Origin: an uncultured Mucispirillum sp.
GTDB taxonomy: Bacteria > Chrysiogenota > Deferribacteres > Deferribacterales > Mucispirillaceae
DNA: 64,000 bases
Reading direction: 5' to 3'
Assembly: GCA_944323205.1 (NCBI GenBank)
Contig: CALURO010000003.1
Coordinates: 124,001-188,000, forward strand
Shown here one piece after another: positions 1-9,048 of the stretch. Position 1 is the first letter of the stretch; each line of letters begins with the position of its first letter. The notes under the pieces are model-generated. The model saw only the letters and a program-made list of their open reading frames with translations. It had not been told where the DNA came from and made no database searches. The position numbers were made by a program, and so were the translations under genes.

Positions 1-441
1 AAAATTAATTGAAAAATCGCTGTTTGTTTCCACCCATCTGCAATGTGATTGTAAACTACGGGCAAGCAGCTCATATTCAGAAAAAGACGGGCTTGGTGCA
101 AGTGCATGAGTATCACTTGTTAAAAATGCCATATATAAAAGCTGTATAATTTCATCACTGCCTGCACCGCATACAATATTATCAATATCAATATTGTGAA
201 ATTCTGCTATTGCCTGCCTTAAATAATAGCTGTCCCCTATTGGATATCTTGTAATTTCTTTTTCATATTCTTTTAAAGCTGCTATCGCTTTTGGACTTGC
301 TCCATAAGGGTTTTCATTAGATGCAAGTTTTACAACCTTTTCTATACCCAGCTCCCTTTGAAGCTCTTTTACTGGTTTGCCTGGAACATAAGCTGATAAT
401 TCCAAAAGCCCGTCCCACACTAACGATTTATAATCTGCCAT
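1..441 (-). CDS. hisC: Histidinol-phosphate / aromatic aminotransferase, HisC family (N-terminal part)
   Basis: PLP-dependent class I/II aminotransferase; only the first 147 residues lie in the window and the gene runs off the left edge. Reading the minus strand from the ATG at 441 gives a HisC-type N-terminus with LASNENPYGASPKA (substrate loop), a RYPIGD-like segment and CGAGSDEII. The start is one base after the pheA stop, so the two genes are co-transcribed with pheA first. HisC enzymes convert histidinol phosphate, and many also transaminate phenylpyruvate. The position behind pheA suggests that this copy may complete phenylalanine or tyrosine synthesis. The PLP-lysine region is outside the window. 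Confidence 0.85.
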   Translation of the reverse strand, partial: MADYKSLVWDGLLELSAYVPGKPVKELQRELGIEKVVKLASNENPYGASPKAIAALKEYEKEITRYPIGDSYYLRQAIAEFHNIDIDNIVCGAGSDEIIQLLYMAFLTSDTHALAPSPSFSEYELLARSLQSHCRWVETNSDFSINF

Positions 442-442
442 T

Positions 443-1513
443 TTAAAATTCTCCTTTTGGATATGAGCCTAATACTTTTGCAATAGGTGTTTTTTCTATA
501 AATTCATCTAACACTTTTTTTATTTCAGGATTATCTTTATGACCGTCTATATCTGTATAAAAAAGATATTCCCATGGTTTCTGTTTTGAAGGCCTGCTTT
601 CAAGAGTAGTCATATTAATGCTGCCATGCTTAAATATTTCTAATACATCGTATAAAGCACCTGATTTATGGTGAACACTGAACATTAATGATGTTTTGTC
701 ATTACCTGTTGGATTCTGCTGAGTTTTGCCGATTACTACAAACCTTGTAAAATTACCCGGCCCGTCTTCTATATGTCTTTCTATAACCTTTAAATTATAT
801 ACTGCTTCGGCAAGTTCACTGCCTATTGCTGCAACTGATTCATCATTTTGTGCCATTTCTGCAGCAAGGGCGGTAGATTCGCATGGAATAAGTTCTGTAT
901 CTGGGAAATTTTTAGCAAGCCATTTTGAACACTGACCCAGCGGGCTTGGGTGAGAATATATTTTTTTAATATCTTCTTTTCTTCCTGTTTTATTTAGCAG
1001 GTTCTCTGCAATCTCCACATACACTTCACCCATAATAATAACATCGCTTTCCATAAACATATCAAGGGACTGGTTGACTGCACCTTCAAGAGAGTTTTCA
1101 ACAGGCACAATACCATAATGTACATGACCTTTTTCTACTCCCTGAAATATTTCACCAATATTTCTAACAGGTATAAGTTTTGCAGACTGGCCAAACCTTT
1201 TTACTGCTGCTAAGTTAGAGAAAGTGCCAACAGGGCCTAAAAAAGCAACCCGCACTTCTTCCTCTAAGCATAAAGATGCACTCATTATCTCACGAAAAAC
1301 ATTTCTTAAAGAATGCTGTGGAAATGGACCTTTATTTTCTTCTTTTAAGCGGGCGTATATTTGCTCTTCCCTGGAATTAACCCATACAGGCGAGCCTTCC
1401 TTTTTCTTAATTTCGCCAACTTCAATAACACAGCCTGCACGCTTATTTAAAAGTGCTAATATCTGGCTGTCAATACTGTCAATTTCTTCTCTTAAATCTT
1501 TTAAAGTTTTCAT
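443..1513 (-). CDS. pheA: Bifunctional chorismate mutase / prephenate dehydratase (P-protein)
   Basis: Converts chorismate to prephenate and then to phenylpyruvate in phenylalanine synthesis. At 356 residues it is a typical P-protein. An AroQ chorismate mutase spans about residues 1-85 (LREEIDSIDSQILALLNKRA). The prephenate dehydratase domain runs from about 90 (AFLGPVGTFS, GIVPVENSLEGAV, GNFTRFVVIG). A C-terminal ACT domain at about 275-350 carries ESRPSK, the motif linked to phenylalanine feedback binding. It is first in an operon with the aminotransferase downstream. The 228-base gap to fmt must hold divergent promoters. Confidence 0.96.
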   Translation of the reverse strand: MKTLKDLREEIDSIDSQILALLNKRAGCVIEVGEIKKKEGSPVWVNSREEQIYARLKEENKGPFPQHSLRNVFREIMSASLCLEEEVRVAFLGPVGTFSNLAAVKRFGQSAKLIPVRNIGEIFQGVEKGHVHYGIVPVENSLEGAVNQSLDMFMESDVIIMGEVYVEIAENLLNKTGRKEDIKKIYSHPSPLGQCSKWLAKNFPDTELIPCESTALAAEMAQNDESVAAIGSELAEAVYNLKVIERHIEDGPGNFTRFVVIGKTQQNPTGNDKTSLMFSVHHKSGALYDVLEIFKHGSINMTTLESRPSKQKPWEYLFYTDIDGHKDNPEIKKVLDEFIEKTPIAKVLGSYPKGEF

Positions 1514-1705
1514 TTGAAAAGTGTAGCAAAAGATTTTTAAATATTCAATGAAAAAAAATGAAATTTTTTATAAATTTTATAAATTTTTTAATGTAATATT
1601 ATTTTCTACTGTATCATAACTTTTATCAGCATATAATCTATCTTATATTTAATAAGGTTGAAAAAGCTATTCTCATTATAAAAATATCGCAAAGATAAAT
1701 TTTTC

Positions 1706-1733
1706 TTGATAAATTATTTTCTTCATATATAAT
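1706..1733 (+). promoter_or_regulatory. Sigma-70-type promoter of fmt
   Basis: TTGATA at 1706-1711 and a perfect TATAAT at 1728-1733, 16 bases apart. The -10 box ends only 8 bases before the fmt ATG, so the predicted transcript would begin at or within two bases of the start codon. No Shine-Dalgarno sequence lies between. Confidence 0.6.
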
Positions 1734-1741
1734 TATACTCT

Positions 1742-2671
1742 ATGAAAAAAATAGTATTTATGGGGACGCCTGAAATAGCTGTTCCATCATTAAAAGCATT
1801 AGTTGAAAATGGATTTAATATTCCATTAGTTATTACTCAGACGGATAAACCAAAGGGCAGAGGACAGTCTATTCAATTTCCGCCTGTAAAAGAGTATGCA
1901 TTAACTGCTGGTTTAGAAGTATATCAGCCTGAAAAAATCAAAAATAATACTGAAGTTATGGAAAAACTTAAAAGTATATCACCAGATTTTTTTGCTGTTG
2001 TAGCTTATGGAAAAATACTTCCACAGGAAGTGCTTGATATTCCTAAAATCGCACCAGTTAATGTACATTTTTCTCTGCTTCCAAAATACAGAGGGCCTGC
2101 CCCTGTAAACTGGGCAATTATGAATGGTGAAGAAGAAACAGGTGTTGATACTATGCTGATGGACGCTGGTATGGATACAGGCGATATTCTTTTAACAGCT
2201 AAGACTAAAATTCTTAAAAAAAATGCGGGTGAACTTGCAGACGAGCTCTCTATTATTGGTGCAGAACTGCTTATTAAAACATTAAACGAATTTGAAAATA
2301 TTACACCAGCTCCACAAGATAATGATAAAGCAACAAAAGCCCCTATGATGAATAAGGAAATGGGGTTTATTGACTGGTCACAGAATGCAGAGCAGATAGA
2401 AAGAATGATTAGAGCATTTACTCCATGGCCTGCAAGTTATACATTACTTGATAATAAAAAAGTAAAAATTTTTAAAAGTGATGTGGTAGAAATAAACAAT
2501 ACAGCTGATTCAGGCACCGTAATAGATATAGATAAGGAAAGTTTTACTATTGCATGCGGACAAAATGGGTTAAAAATATTTGAACTGCAGCTTGAAGGCA
2601 AAAAAAGAATGGATACAAAAAGCTTTCTAGCCGGCTTTCAATTAGAAAAAGGAAAAATATTTGGCAAATAA
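1742..2671 (+). CDS. fmt: Methionyl-tRNA formyltransferase
   Basis: Formylates initiator Met-tRNA using 10-formyl-THF. The 309-residue length is normal. The N-terminus reads IVFMGTPEIAVPSLKAL; the catalytic core has HFSLLPKYRGPAPVNWAI (conserved Asn/His and the SLLP loop) and GMDTGDIL. The C-terminal tRNA-binding OB-like domain follows from about residue 205. The start is firm because the conserved family N-terminus begins at once. There is no ribosome-binding site, and the -10 box is 8 bases upstream. The gene overlaps the following lipoprotein gene by 11 bases. Confidence 0.96.
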   Translation: MKKIVFMGTPEIAVPSLKALVENGFNIPLVITQTDKPKGRGQSIQFPPVKEYALTAGLEVYQPEKIKNNTEVMEKLKSISPDFFAVVAYGKILPQEVLDIPKIAPVNVHFSLLPKYRGPAPVNWAIMNGEEETGVDTMLMDAGMDTGDILLTAKTKILKKNAGELADELSIIGAELLIKTLNEFENITPAPQDNDKATKAPMMNKEMGFIDWSQNAEQIERMIRAFTPWPASYTLLDNKKVKIFKSDVVEINNTADSGTVIDIDKESFTIACGQNGLKIFELQLEGKKRMDTKSFLAGFQLEKGKIFGK

Positions 2672-4352
2672 AATTATAAAAAACATTTTTATTATACCTT
2701 TATTTATTATTATTTCTGCATGCAGTAATAAAGCAGGCGATAACACAAATAATAACTTATCTCTAAATATATTTCATTTTAATGATATTCATTCAGCAGA
2801 AACATTTAGTATGCCATTAAATATTGATAATACTTCTGTTTCTGCCAAAGCTGGCGGTTATCCTAGATTGATAGAATCATTATCTAGTGCAGATAAACAT
2901 GCTTATACAGAAGTTATTTTTGCAGGCGATATGTTCCAGCAGGGCTATCCACTTTTCACTTATACTAATGGAAAATATGATTTTGATATGCTTTGCATAG
3001 CATCCCCTGATATTATAACACTTGGCAACCATGAATTATATGAAACTGATACCGGTATATTAAACTTATTTTTTGATTATATTACAGCTAATGCTGATAA
3101 ATGCAGCTTTGATATTGTGCTTGCAAATGTTACTTTTGATAACAAAACTATACAAAACAGTATTAAACCATATATTATAAAACAGTATGGAAATCAGTCT
3201 GTTGCTTATTTTGGAGTTACAACAGCAGAGTCTGGTTTTAATAATATTACTGGAATGAAAGTGTCTGACCCTTTTGAAACGGCTGGCAAAATTATTTCAG
3301 AAATTAAAGCTCAAGGCATAAATAAAATTATTGCTGTTACACATTTAGGATTTGAAGAAGATAAAAAACTTGCCTTATTATATCCTGATATAGACTTAAT
3401 TATTGGCGGTCATTCCCACACTATACAAGGCGATTTTTCAGAAATTGGGGTATCATCTTATGAAAAAAAATATCCATTTAAGGCGGATAATTCTTCTACA
3501 TATATTGTAACAGCAGGTTATCAAGGGTTAATTTTAGGAAATCTTAATATTTCATTTAATCAGGAAGGAAATGTATCATTAATAAATGCATCACCTAAAA
3601 TGCTTATTAATCCACTTGATAATAATACTTTAAATAATAAAATTTCAGGCAGTAAAAATGCACTTTTAATTAATGAAAATGTAACAGCTGCCACAGAAAT
3701 TGAAAATATATACAGCAGTATTGCCCTTGATATTAATAAAGTAGTTGGAGAAACTCTTGATAATTTATATACACTAAAAGTTAACCCAGACTATTCATAT
3801 GATGACCATTATGCTTCATCACTTGGCACAGTTTTTTCAAAAGCATTATATATGGCTGCTGCAAACCAAAATTATAATGCTGATTTAGCACTTATTAATA
3901 CAGGTGCTTTAAGGATAAACATACAAAAAGGCAGTATTACTTACGGTATGCTTAATCAGGCTGCCCCTTATGCGAATGATTTATATGTTATAGAGATTAA
4001 AGGCAGTGCAATAAATGAGTTTATTCAGTTTTCTGTTTATAATTTTATCAATTCAAATAATGTAAATTCATTTCCATGTCTATATGGTGCAAAATTTAAA
4101 TACGATGCAGATAATAATATTTTAACTGAAAAGAAAATATTAAACGGCAGTGAATACATAAATATTGATGATAATAAAATATATAAAGTGGTGCTTTCTT
4201 CTTATGTATATCAAAATGAAGAAATTATAAATAATAATGCTGTTTCTGCCGTTAAAATTGATATGACAGATAAACAGGCATATACTGATTATATTATAAA
4301 ATATTCCCCGCTTGAAAAGATAGCTGACCCAATTATTATTTATAAGCAGTAA
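2661..4352 (+). CDS. 5'-nucleotidase / UshA-type metallophosphatase lipoprotein
   Basis: Predicted periplasm-facing lipoprotein of 563 residues. A short signal peptide ends in a lipobox (IIISAC, Cys at about 21). The metallophosphatase domain follows with FHFNDIHSA, AGDMFQQG, LGNHELYE, VTHLGF and IIGGHSHT, which together make the two-metal centre. A C-terminal 5'-nucleotidase specificity domain has NTGALR and a late AAPYANDLYVIEIKG segment. The family hydrolyses nucleotides or other phosphomonoesters, but the substrate cannot be read here. Translation appears to start at TTG 2661 inside the fmt 3' end, behind an AAAGGAAA ribosome site, which suggests coupling to fmt. Confidence 0.85.
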   Translation: MANKIIKNIFIIPLFIIISACSNKAGDNTNNNLSLNIFHFNDIHSAETFSMPLNIDNTSVSAKAGGYPRLIESLSSADKHAYTEVIFAGDMFQQGYPLFTYTNGKYDFDMLCIASPDIITLGNHELYETDTGILNLFFDYITANADKCSFDIVLANVTFDNKTIQNSIKPYIIKQYGNQSVAYFGVTTAESGFNNITGMKVSDPFETAGKIISEIKAQGINKIIAVTHLGFEEDKKLALLYPDIDLIIGGHSHTIQGDFSEIGVSSYEKKYPFKADNSSTYIVTAGYQGLILGNLNISFNQEGNVSLINASPKMLINPLDNNTLNNKISGSKNALLINENVTAATEIENIYSSIALDINKVVGETLDNLYTLKVNPDYSYDDHYASSLGTVFSKALYMAAANQNYNADLALINTGALRINIQKGSITYGMLNQAAPYANDLYVIEIKGSAINEFIQFSVYNFINSNNVNSFPCLYGAKFKYDADNNILTEKKILNGSEYINIDDNKIYKVVLSSYVYQNEEIINNNAVSAVKIDMTDKQAYTDYIIKYSPLEKIADPIIIYKQ

Positions 4353-4368
4353 TTGTTGATTATATCAT

Positions 4369-4390
4369 ATTTTTACATTTTTGTAAAAAT
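4369..4390 (+). terminator. Weak AT-only hairpin after the 5'-nucleotidase gene
   Basis: ATTTTTAC / GTAAAAAT, 8 bp with a 6-base loop, 17 bases after the stop codon. The stem is AT-rich and has no strong U-tract, so a terminator role is only possible. Confidence 0.3.
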
Positions 4391-4501
4391 TATGTATGAT
4401 GCTTTAAAAAATATTGCATATAAAAATTTATTCAATATATTTGTAGCTATATTAAAATTTATTTACACTTATAAAGATATTAAAAATATAAAGGGTATAA
4501 A

Positions 4502-5386
4502 ATGACAACAGTGAACACATTAAAAACAGTTTTTTTAATTACATTAATGACTGTATTATTAGTATTTATAGGTAATTTAATCGGCGGAAAAACAGGTATG
4601 ATTATAGCACTTGTTTTTGCTGTAGGTATGAACTTTTTTTCATACTGGTTTAGTGACAAAATAGTTCTTAAAATGTATAAAGCAGAGGAAGTAGATGAAG
4701 CAGGCAATCCTAGATTATACAGAATAGTTAGAAATCTTGCTACTCGTGCAGGGCTTCCTATGCCAAAAGTATATATTATTTTTAACGGCTCACCTAACGC
4801 ATTTGCTACAGGCAGAAATAAAAACCATGCGGCAGTTGCTGTTACAAATACATTAATGGATATGCTTGATGATGATGAATTAGCAGGTGTTATTGGCCAT
4901 GAACTTGCCCATATTTATGGCAAAGATATTTTAATCGGCACAATTGTAGCTATGATGGCAGGAACTATTATGACTATTGTTGATATTTTCCAATGGTCTA
5001 TGATTTTAGGCGGTGGTAACAGCGATGATGAGGAAGGTGGCAACCCACTTGGTTTTATAGGCTCTATAGCTATGATAATACTTGCTCCACTTGCTGCTAC
5101 ATTAATACAAATGGCAGTTTCACGCTCAAGAGAATATATTGCAGACCAGCGAGGTGCAGAGTTCTGCGGTAATCCAAGAGCACTTGCATCAGCACTGCAC
5201 AAAATAGCCTATGGTATACAAATGCACCCAATGGTAGAAGCTAAGCCTGCAACAGCTCATATGTTTATAGAAAGCCCGTTTTCTGGTCAGAAAATGATGA
5301 GCCTTTTTTCTACTCACCCAGCAGTAGATGACAGAATAGAAAAACTTATGGCTATGGCAAATTCTAGAAGCGGCAGAGCATACTAA
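4502..5386 (+). CDS. htpX: Membrane zinc metalloprotease HtpX
   Basis: M48-family inner-membrane protease that degrades misfolded membrane proteins. It has 294 residues. Two N-terminal membrane segments lie at about 8-28 and 30-50. The zinc motif HELAH is at 133-137, and the third-ligand region SREYIADQRGAEF is further on. A second hydrophobic pair at about 140-200 flanks a Gly-rich loop. The ribosome site AAAGGG precedes the ATG. The gene stands alone, closed by a good terminator. Confidence 0.95.
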   Translation: MTTVNTLKTVFLITLMTVLLVFIGNLIGGKTGMIIALVFAVGMNFFSYWFSDKIVLKMYKAEEVDEAGNPRLYRIVRNLATRAGLPMPKVYIIFNGSPNAFATGRNKNHAAVAVTNTLMDMLDDDELAGVIGHELAHIYGKDILIGTIVAMMAGTIMTIVDIFQWSMILGGGNSDDEEGGNPLGFIGSIAMIILAPLAATLIQMAVSRSREYIADQRGAEFCGNPRALASALHKIAYGIQMHPMVEAKPATAHMFIESPFSGQKMMSLFSTHPAVDDRIEKLMAMANSRSGRAY

Positions 5387-5410
5387 AATACTTAACTTAT
5401 ATTACATTAC

Positions 5411-5439
5411 GGCGGGTTTTTATATGTCCCGCCTTTTTT
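5411..5439 (+). terminator. Rho-independent terminator of htpX
   Basis: GGCGGG (5411-5416) pairs with CCCGCC (5428-5433), followed by a run of T. It lies 24 bases after the htpX stop. Confidence 0.87.
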
Positions 5440-5538
5440 ATATTCATTTTATTTAATATGATAAGTAAACTTTTTACATTTTTATTTATCATTATATTAA
5501 AATATTTTGTTATAAATTTATATTATTTATAACAACAC

Positions 5539-5566
5539 TTGAATATTTCAGTTATTATATTATACT
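5539..5566 (+). promoter_or_regulatory. Likely promoter of the M30-like lipoprotein gene
   Basis: TTGAAT (5539-5544) and TATACT (5561-5566) with a 16-base spacer. The -10 box is 11 bases before the first ATG, so the leader would be only a few bases, or about 16 if the ATG at 5590 is used. Confidence 0.4.
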
Positions 5567-5577
5567 ACTTATAACTT

Positions 5578-7104
5578 ATGGAAAATTGTATGAAAAAATT
5601 ATTAATTATACCTTTATTTTTTATGATATTAAGCTGTGCTTATGATGACAGTGATAATCTATATAATCATGCTTATACTAATATTCAAGGTGATACTTCA
5701 GCACCACTTATCAAAGAAAATTTCCTTACTATAGGTAATAATCAGGTAAATTATAATAAAAGTAAAACTTTTCATACTTTAATATATCAAGCTCAAAGCA
5801 CTGTAACTAATAACTATACAATAACAAACGGGTATAGTATATCTGCAAACGGACAGCAGGTGCAGGATATAAGACCAGTACACCCTGTTTTTCCTAAGCA
5901 GGCTGACATAGAAAAAGATATAAAAGAAAAAATTAATGATATTAATAAAAATTTTCAGCAGTTTGCATATAAGAATAATATCAAATCTATTGATAAAAAC
6001 ACAAATATTATAAAAAGAACTATACCACAGTCTGTAACTATTGGCACAAAATGGGAAAATATAAATCTTTTAAATGTTGATAATGATACATTTTCTACAA
6101 TCAGTGCAACATGTATTGCAGTATCTGAAAATGCATATTTTTTCCTGCAGGATGGGCTTACCACCTTAACTAATGAGCAGATTACAGAAATTACAACTGC
6201 TTTTGATAAAGATTATAATTTAATACACCAGTATTATGGTGAAGAAACAGATACAGACGGTAATGGTAAAGTATCATTTTTAATAGCAGATTTACCAGAC
6301 GGTTTACTTGGATTTTTTTATACTGCTGATAAATATAGTCAGCAGTATTTACAACAGAATATTAAATCTAATGAAGCAGATGTGCTTTATGTAAACTATA
6401 ACTATTTTGCAAATGATAAATGGACACTATACCAGACTGATTTAAAAGCTACATTTATACATGAATTTCAGCATATGGTTCTTTTTGACAGCAGGACAAG
6501 ATTAAATTTAAATCCTGATGTTGGTACATGGTTAAATGAAGGACTTTCTATGCTTTCTGAATATTATGCCGGCTATTCTGCACCACTCTATAATTATCTA
6601 TATAATTATTTTAGTATAAACCAAGGTATATCACTAATAACTAATGATTCATCGCAGGATTACGGTTTAAGCTATCTTTTTGTAAGATATTTACAGATAA
6701 GGTTTGGAGATGATTTCATTAAAAAAATATATTCATCAGCATATACAGGAATTATGGCTGTGGAAGAAGCAGTCGGTATGGATTTTAATGAACTGTTTTT
6801 AGATTTTGTTAAAATGATTTTAGTTACTGGAAGAAATGTAACAACTGATACCAGATATAATATAGAAGAATTTAATTACATAGAAGGCACAGAAGGATAT
6901 ACTAGAAACGGGTTTAATCTTGCTTCACTTATTGATGAAGTTTATTCTTATAACAGTGAAGACAGCCACTTTATTACTTCTACAGGATATAATAATAAAC
7001 AGCTTGGCATGTATGGGTTTGCAATAACCAGATGGAGTGGAAATATTGATTATATTACATTATCAGGCAGTAACAGTATTGCAGGTATGTATTCTGCATG
7101 GTAA
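5578..7104 (+). CDS. Secreted M30 (hyicolysin)-like zinc metallopeptidase, lipoprotein
   Basis: Predicted surface or periplasmic lipoprotein of 508 residues. The signal peptide is MKKLLIIPLFFMILSC, lipidated at Cys20 of the long form. A zinc-peptidase motif HEFQH is at 295-299, with a downstream WLNEGLSMLSEY segment that supplies a glutamate, the arrangement seen in the M30 hyicolysin family. A DTDGNGK stretch at about 225 looks like a calcium-binding loop. Met5 (5590) is an alternative start that gives a more standard signal peptide. The C-terminus ends abruptly with a serine-rich tail. The target is unknown; proteins of this type are usually degradative or host-facing. Confidence 0.75.
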   Translation: MENCMKKLLIIPLFFMILSCAYDDSDNLYNHAYTNIQGDTSAPLIKENFLTIGNNQVNYNKSKTFHTLIYQAQSTVTNNYTITNGYSISANGQQVQDIRPVHPVFPKQADIEKDIKEKINDINKNFQQFAYKNNIKSIDKNTNIIKRTIPQSVTIGTKWENINLLNVDNDTFSTISATCIAVSENAYFFLQDGLTTLTNEQITEITTAFDKDYNLIHQYYGEETDTDGNGKVSFLIADLPDGLLGFFYTADKYSQQYLQQNIKSNEADVLYVNYNYFANDKWTLYQTDLKATFIHEFQHMVLFDSRTRLNLNPDVGTWLNEGLSMLSEYYAGYSAPLYNYLYNYFSINQGISLITNDSSQDYGLSYLFVRYLQIRFGDDFIKKIYSSAYTGIMAVEEAVGMDFNELFLDFVKMILVTGRNVTTDTRYNIEEFNYIEGTEGYTRNGFNLASLIDEVYSYNSEDSHFITSTGYNNKQLGMYGFAITRWSGNIDYITLSGSNSIAGMYSAW

Positions 7105-7172
7105 AAAATAAAATATTTTTTGCAGCAGAGGAATATCTAATAAATATTGCTAAACTGCAGGCATTAACTTAT

Positions 7173-8825
7173 TTATTCTATTCCAACAAGTCTTTCACAT
7201 TTTTTACTGCTGTATGATTTATCTCTTAAATTTTTAAGATAATCAAGAGTAATATCCTGCATTGCTTTTTTATTTTCAGCAGTATAGGCATAATATGTGC
7301 ATGAAACTTTTTTGTTATCTATACCTGTATTATTTTTATAAGAATATAAGTAAAATTTATCATTATCTAATATATAAGTATAAAAATTATTGCCGTAAGC
7401 ATTTCTTTCATCGCTGTATATTAAATCAAACATAATCATATTATTCTGCGAGCTGCACTTTTGCAGTATTCCGCCGTTATCAAGATATGAGTAATCTTTT
7501 AATACTGCATACTGTCCAATATCTTCCCAGAATGTAATAACAATATCTTTCCACCTGCTGTTAACACCATCATAGCCAAAAGCATAGTTATGGTATGATA
7601 TAAATACATAGTATGCTTTATTATTAATGATAAACCTGCCTGCATTTTTAATATCTGCATGTTTATCAGATTTTCTAATAAACAATGATATATTTTTTTC
7701 AAGGTTATCTTTATTAACTTTATGGTTTAAAGCAAGGTTAATACTGTATGGTTTTATATATTTATCCATATTATCTACAAATAAGGATACACCGTCATAA
7801 TAAGAATCTGTAAGTTCTAAAAGTTTAGATTCTTTAAATCTTGCCTGAATATACAGTGGCTTTTTATATTCAGACTGGTTATTTACAGGGTCATTTTCAA
7901 GAGTAACATATATTATATTATTTTTTATATAGGCAGCTTTTGGATATAATAATAAAGTTGTTCTAACATTATCATTAGTATGAAATGTTTCAACAAAATT
8001 AAAATCTGCTGAAAAGTTATAATAATGGTATCCAGTATATCCGCCAAAGAAAAGACTGTAATAAGATGTGAAAAGCGGGCTGCCTGCCTTGTCAAAATCT
8101 ATGCTGTACCATATACCTTTTAATGCATTTCCGTTTTTATCTTTAATTTCAGCAAGGTTAATTCTTTTATTTAAGCTGTATCGCTCTTCTACCGCCTTTG
8201 TAAGCTCATCAGCTGCCTTTTTATATGTTTGATAGTAGTCATACTTTGTCACTTTTGTTTTAAAGTCATTCTGCATATATTCTTTATACTTTTCTATATA
8301 CATATTAGTATATTCAAGTATAATTTTCTGCTCTTCCGGCATATAATTAATATTAAATAACATATAGCTTATTAAAATACGGCACCTTAAAGCCACATAA
8401 AAGTAGCTTTCATCAAAGGAAGCTAAGTTTGAAATATTATTTTTATATTCATTTATACTCATCATAGATAAATCCAGCAGTAGTTTATAAAGTGAGATTT
8501 CTACACCTTTTACCTTATTACTTTTTATGCTGTCTTTAAGCTCTGCCTGTAAATGATTATAGCGGAATATAATATTATTTTTTTTGTTTTGGGCGATATT
8601 TGGATATTTTTTATTAAGTTCTAAAGCATCTAAAAGCTGTTTTCTAATTTTTGCTTTAACATCATTATAGTTTGAATTAGCGGAAGTATTTTCCCATTTT
8701 AAATCTGCAGGTGGCAGCATAAATCCTATACGCATTACTTCATAAATGCTGCTGTCAAGAGTAGTATTTTCTGCATATATATTAAATGGAAGTAAAAGTA
8801 TAAAAAGTAGTAAAAACCTGCTCAT
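7173..8825 (-). CDS. Secreted protein of unknown function
   Basis: 550 residues, not recognised. A clear signal peptide (MSRFLLLFILLLPFNIYA, cleavage before ENTT) is followed by a helical N-terminal half rich in Lys, Asn and Leu (about 20-220). The C-terminal half is rich in Tyr and aromatics, with repeated YY and strand-like segments (about 240-530), and ends in a short Lys/Cys tail. There is no catalytic motif and no membrane segment after the signal. It is convergent with the M30-like gene and 68 bases from it. A GGAG ribosome site precedes the ATG. Periplasmic or surface location is inferred from the signal peptide alone. Confidence 0.75.
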   Translation of the reverse strand: MSRFLLLFILLLPFNIYAENTTLDSSIYEVMRIGFMLPPADLKWENTSANSNYNDVKAKIRKQLLDALELNKKYPNIAQNKKNNIIFRYNHLQAELKDSIKSNKVKGVEISLYKLLLDLSMMSINEYKNNISNLASFDESYFYVALRCRILISYMLFNINYMPEEQKIILEYTNMYIEKYKEYMQNDFKTKVTKYDYYQTYKKAADELTKAVEERYSLNKRINLAEIKDKNGNALKGIWYSIDFDKAGSPLFTSYYSLFFGGYTGYHYYNFSADFNFVETFHTNDNVRTTLLLYPKAAYIKNNIIYVTLENDPVNNQSEYKKPLYIQARFKESKLLELTDSYYDGVSLFVDNMDKYIKPYSINLALNHKVNKDNLEKNISLFIRKSDKHADIKNAGRFIINNKAYYVFISYHNYAFGYDGVNSRWKDIVITFWEDIGQYAVLKDYSYLDNGGILQKCSSQNNMIMFDLIYSDERNAYGNNFYTYILDNDKFYLYSYKNNTGIDNKKVSCTYYAYTAENKKAMQDITLDYLKNLRDKSYSSKKCERLVGIE

Positions 8826-8972
8826 ATGAACTCCGTATGCTTTTATATATGAAAGTATAAAGTTATTTTTAATATAAGTAAAATATTTTCTAAAGTTTTA
8901 TTTTAATATACCGATAAAAATAAAAAGGCAAAGATGCTGAAAGATAAAATATTAGAAAAACTAAAATTTTAT

Positions 8973-8999
8973 TAAAGTTATTTTAAGATTTTACGATAC
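8973..8999 (+). promoter_or_regulatory. Sigma-28 (FliA) promoter of the flagellin gene
   Basis: TAAAGTTA (8973-8980), 11-base spacer, TACGATAC (8992-8999). The FliA consensus is TAAAGTTT-N11-GCCGATAA. The second instance in this window, before flgM, is an even better match. Confidence 0.8.
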
Positions 9000-9016
9000 A
9001 TATACCATACAAGGTT

Positions 9017-9044
9017 GGGACTCTATTGAATAAGTCAGGGAGGA
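9017..9044 (+). promoter_or_regulatory. Possible CsrA-binding leader of flagellin mRNA
   Basis: Two GGA motifs lie in the short untranslated leader: TTGGGACT (9015-9022) and AGGGAGGAC (9037-9045), the second covering the ribosome site. GACT/AGTC could place them beside a small hairpin. In Bacillus, CsrA binds two such sites on hag mRNA and is titrated by FliW. Both fliW and csrA are encoded at 53.8-54.5 kb here. Confidence 0.4.
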
Positions 9045-9048
9045 CAAG

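Noticed and set aside
7499-7702. 67-codon minus-strand frame inside the 550-residue secreted protein gene
   Set aside because: Overlaps the longer gene in another frame and lacks its own ribosome site.
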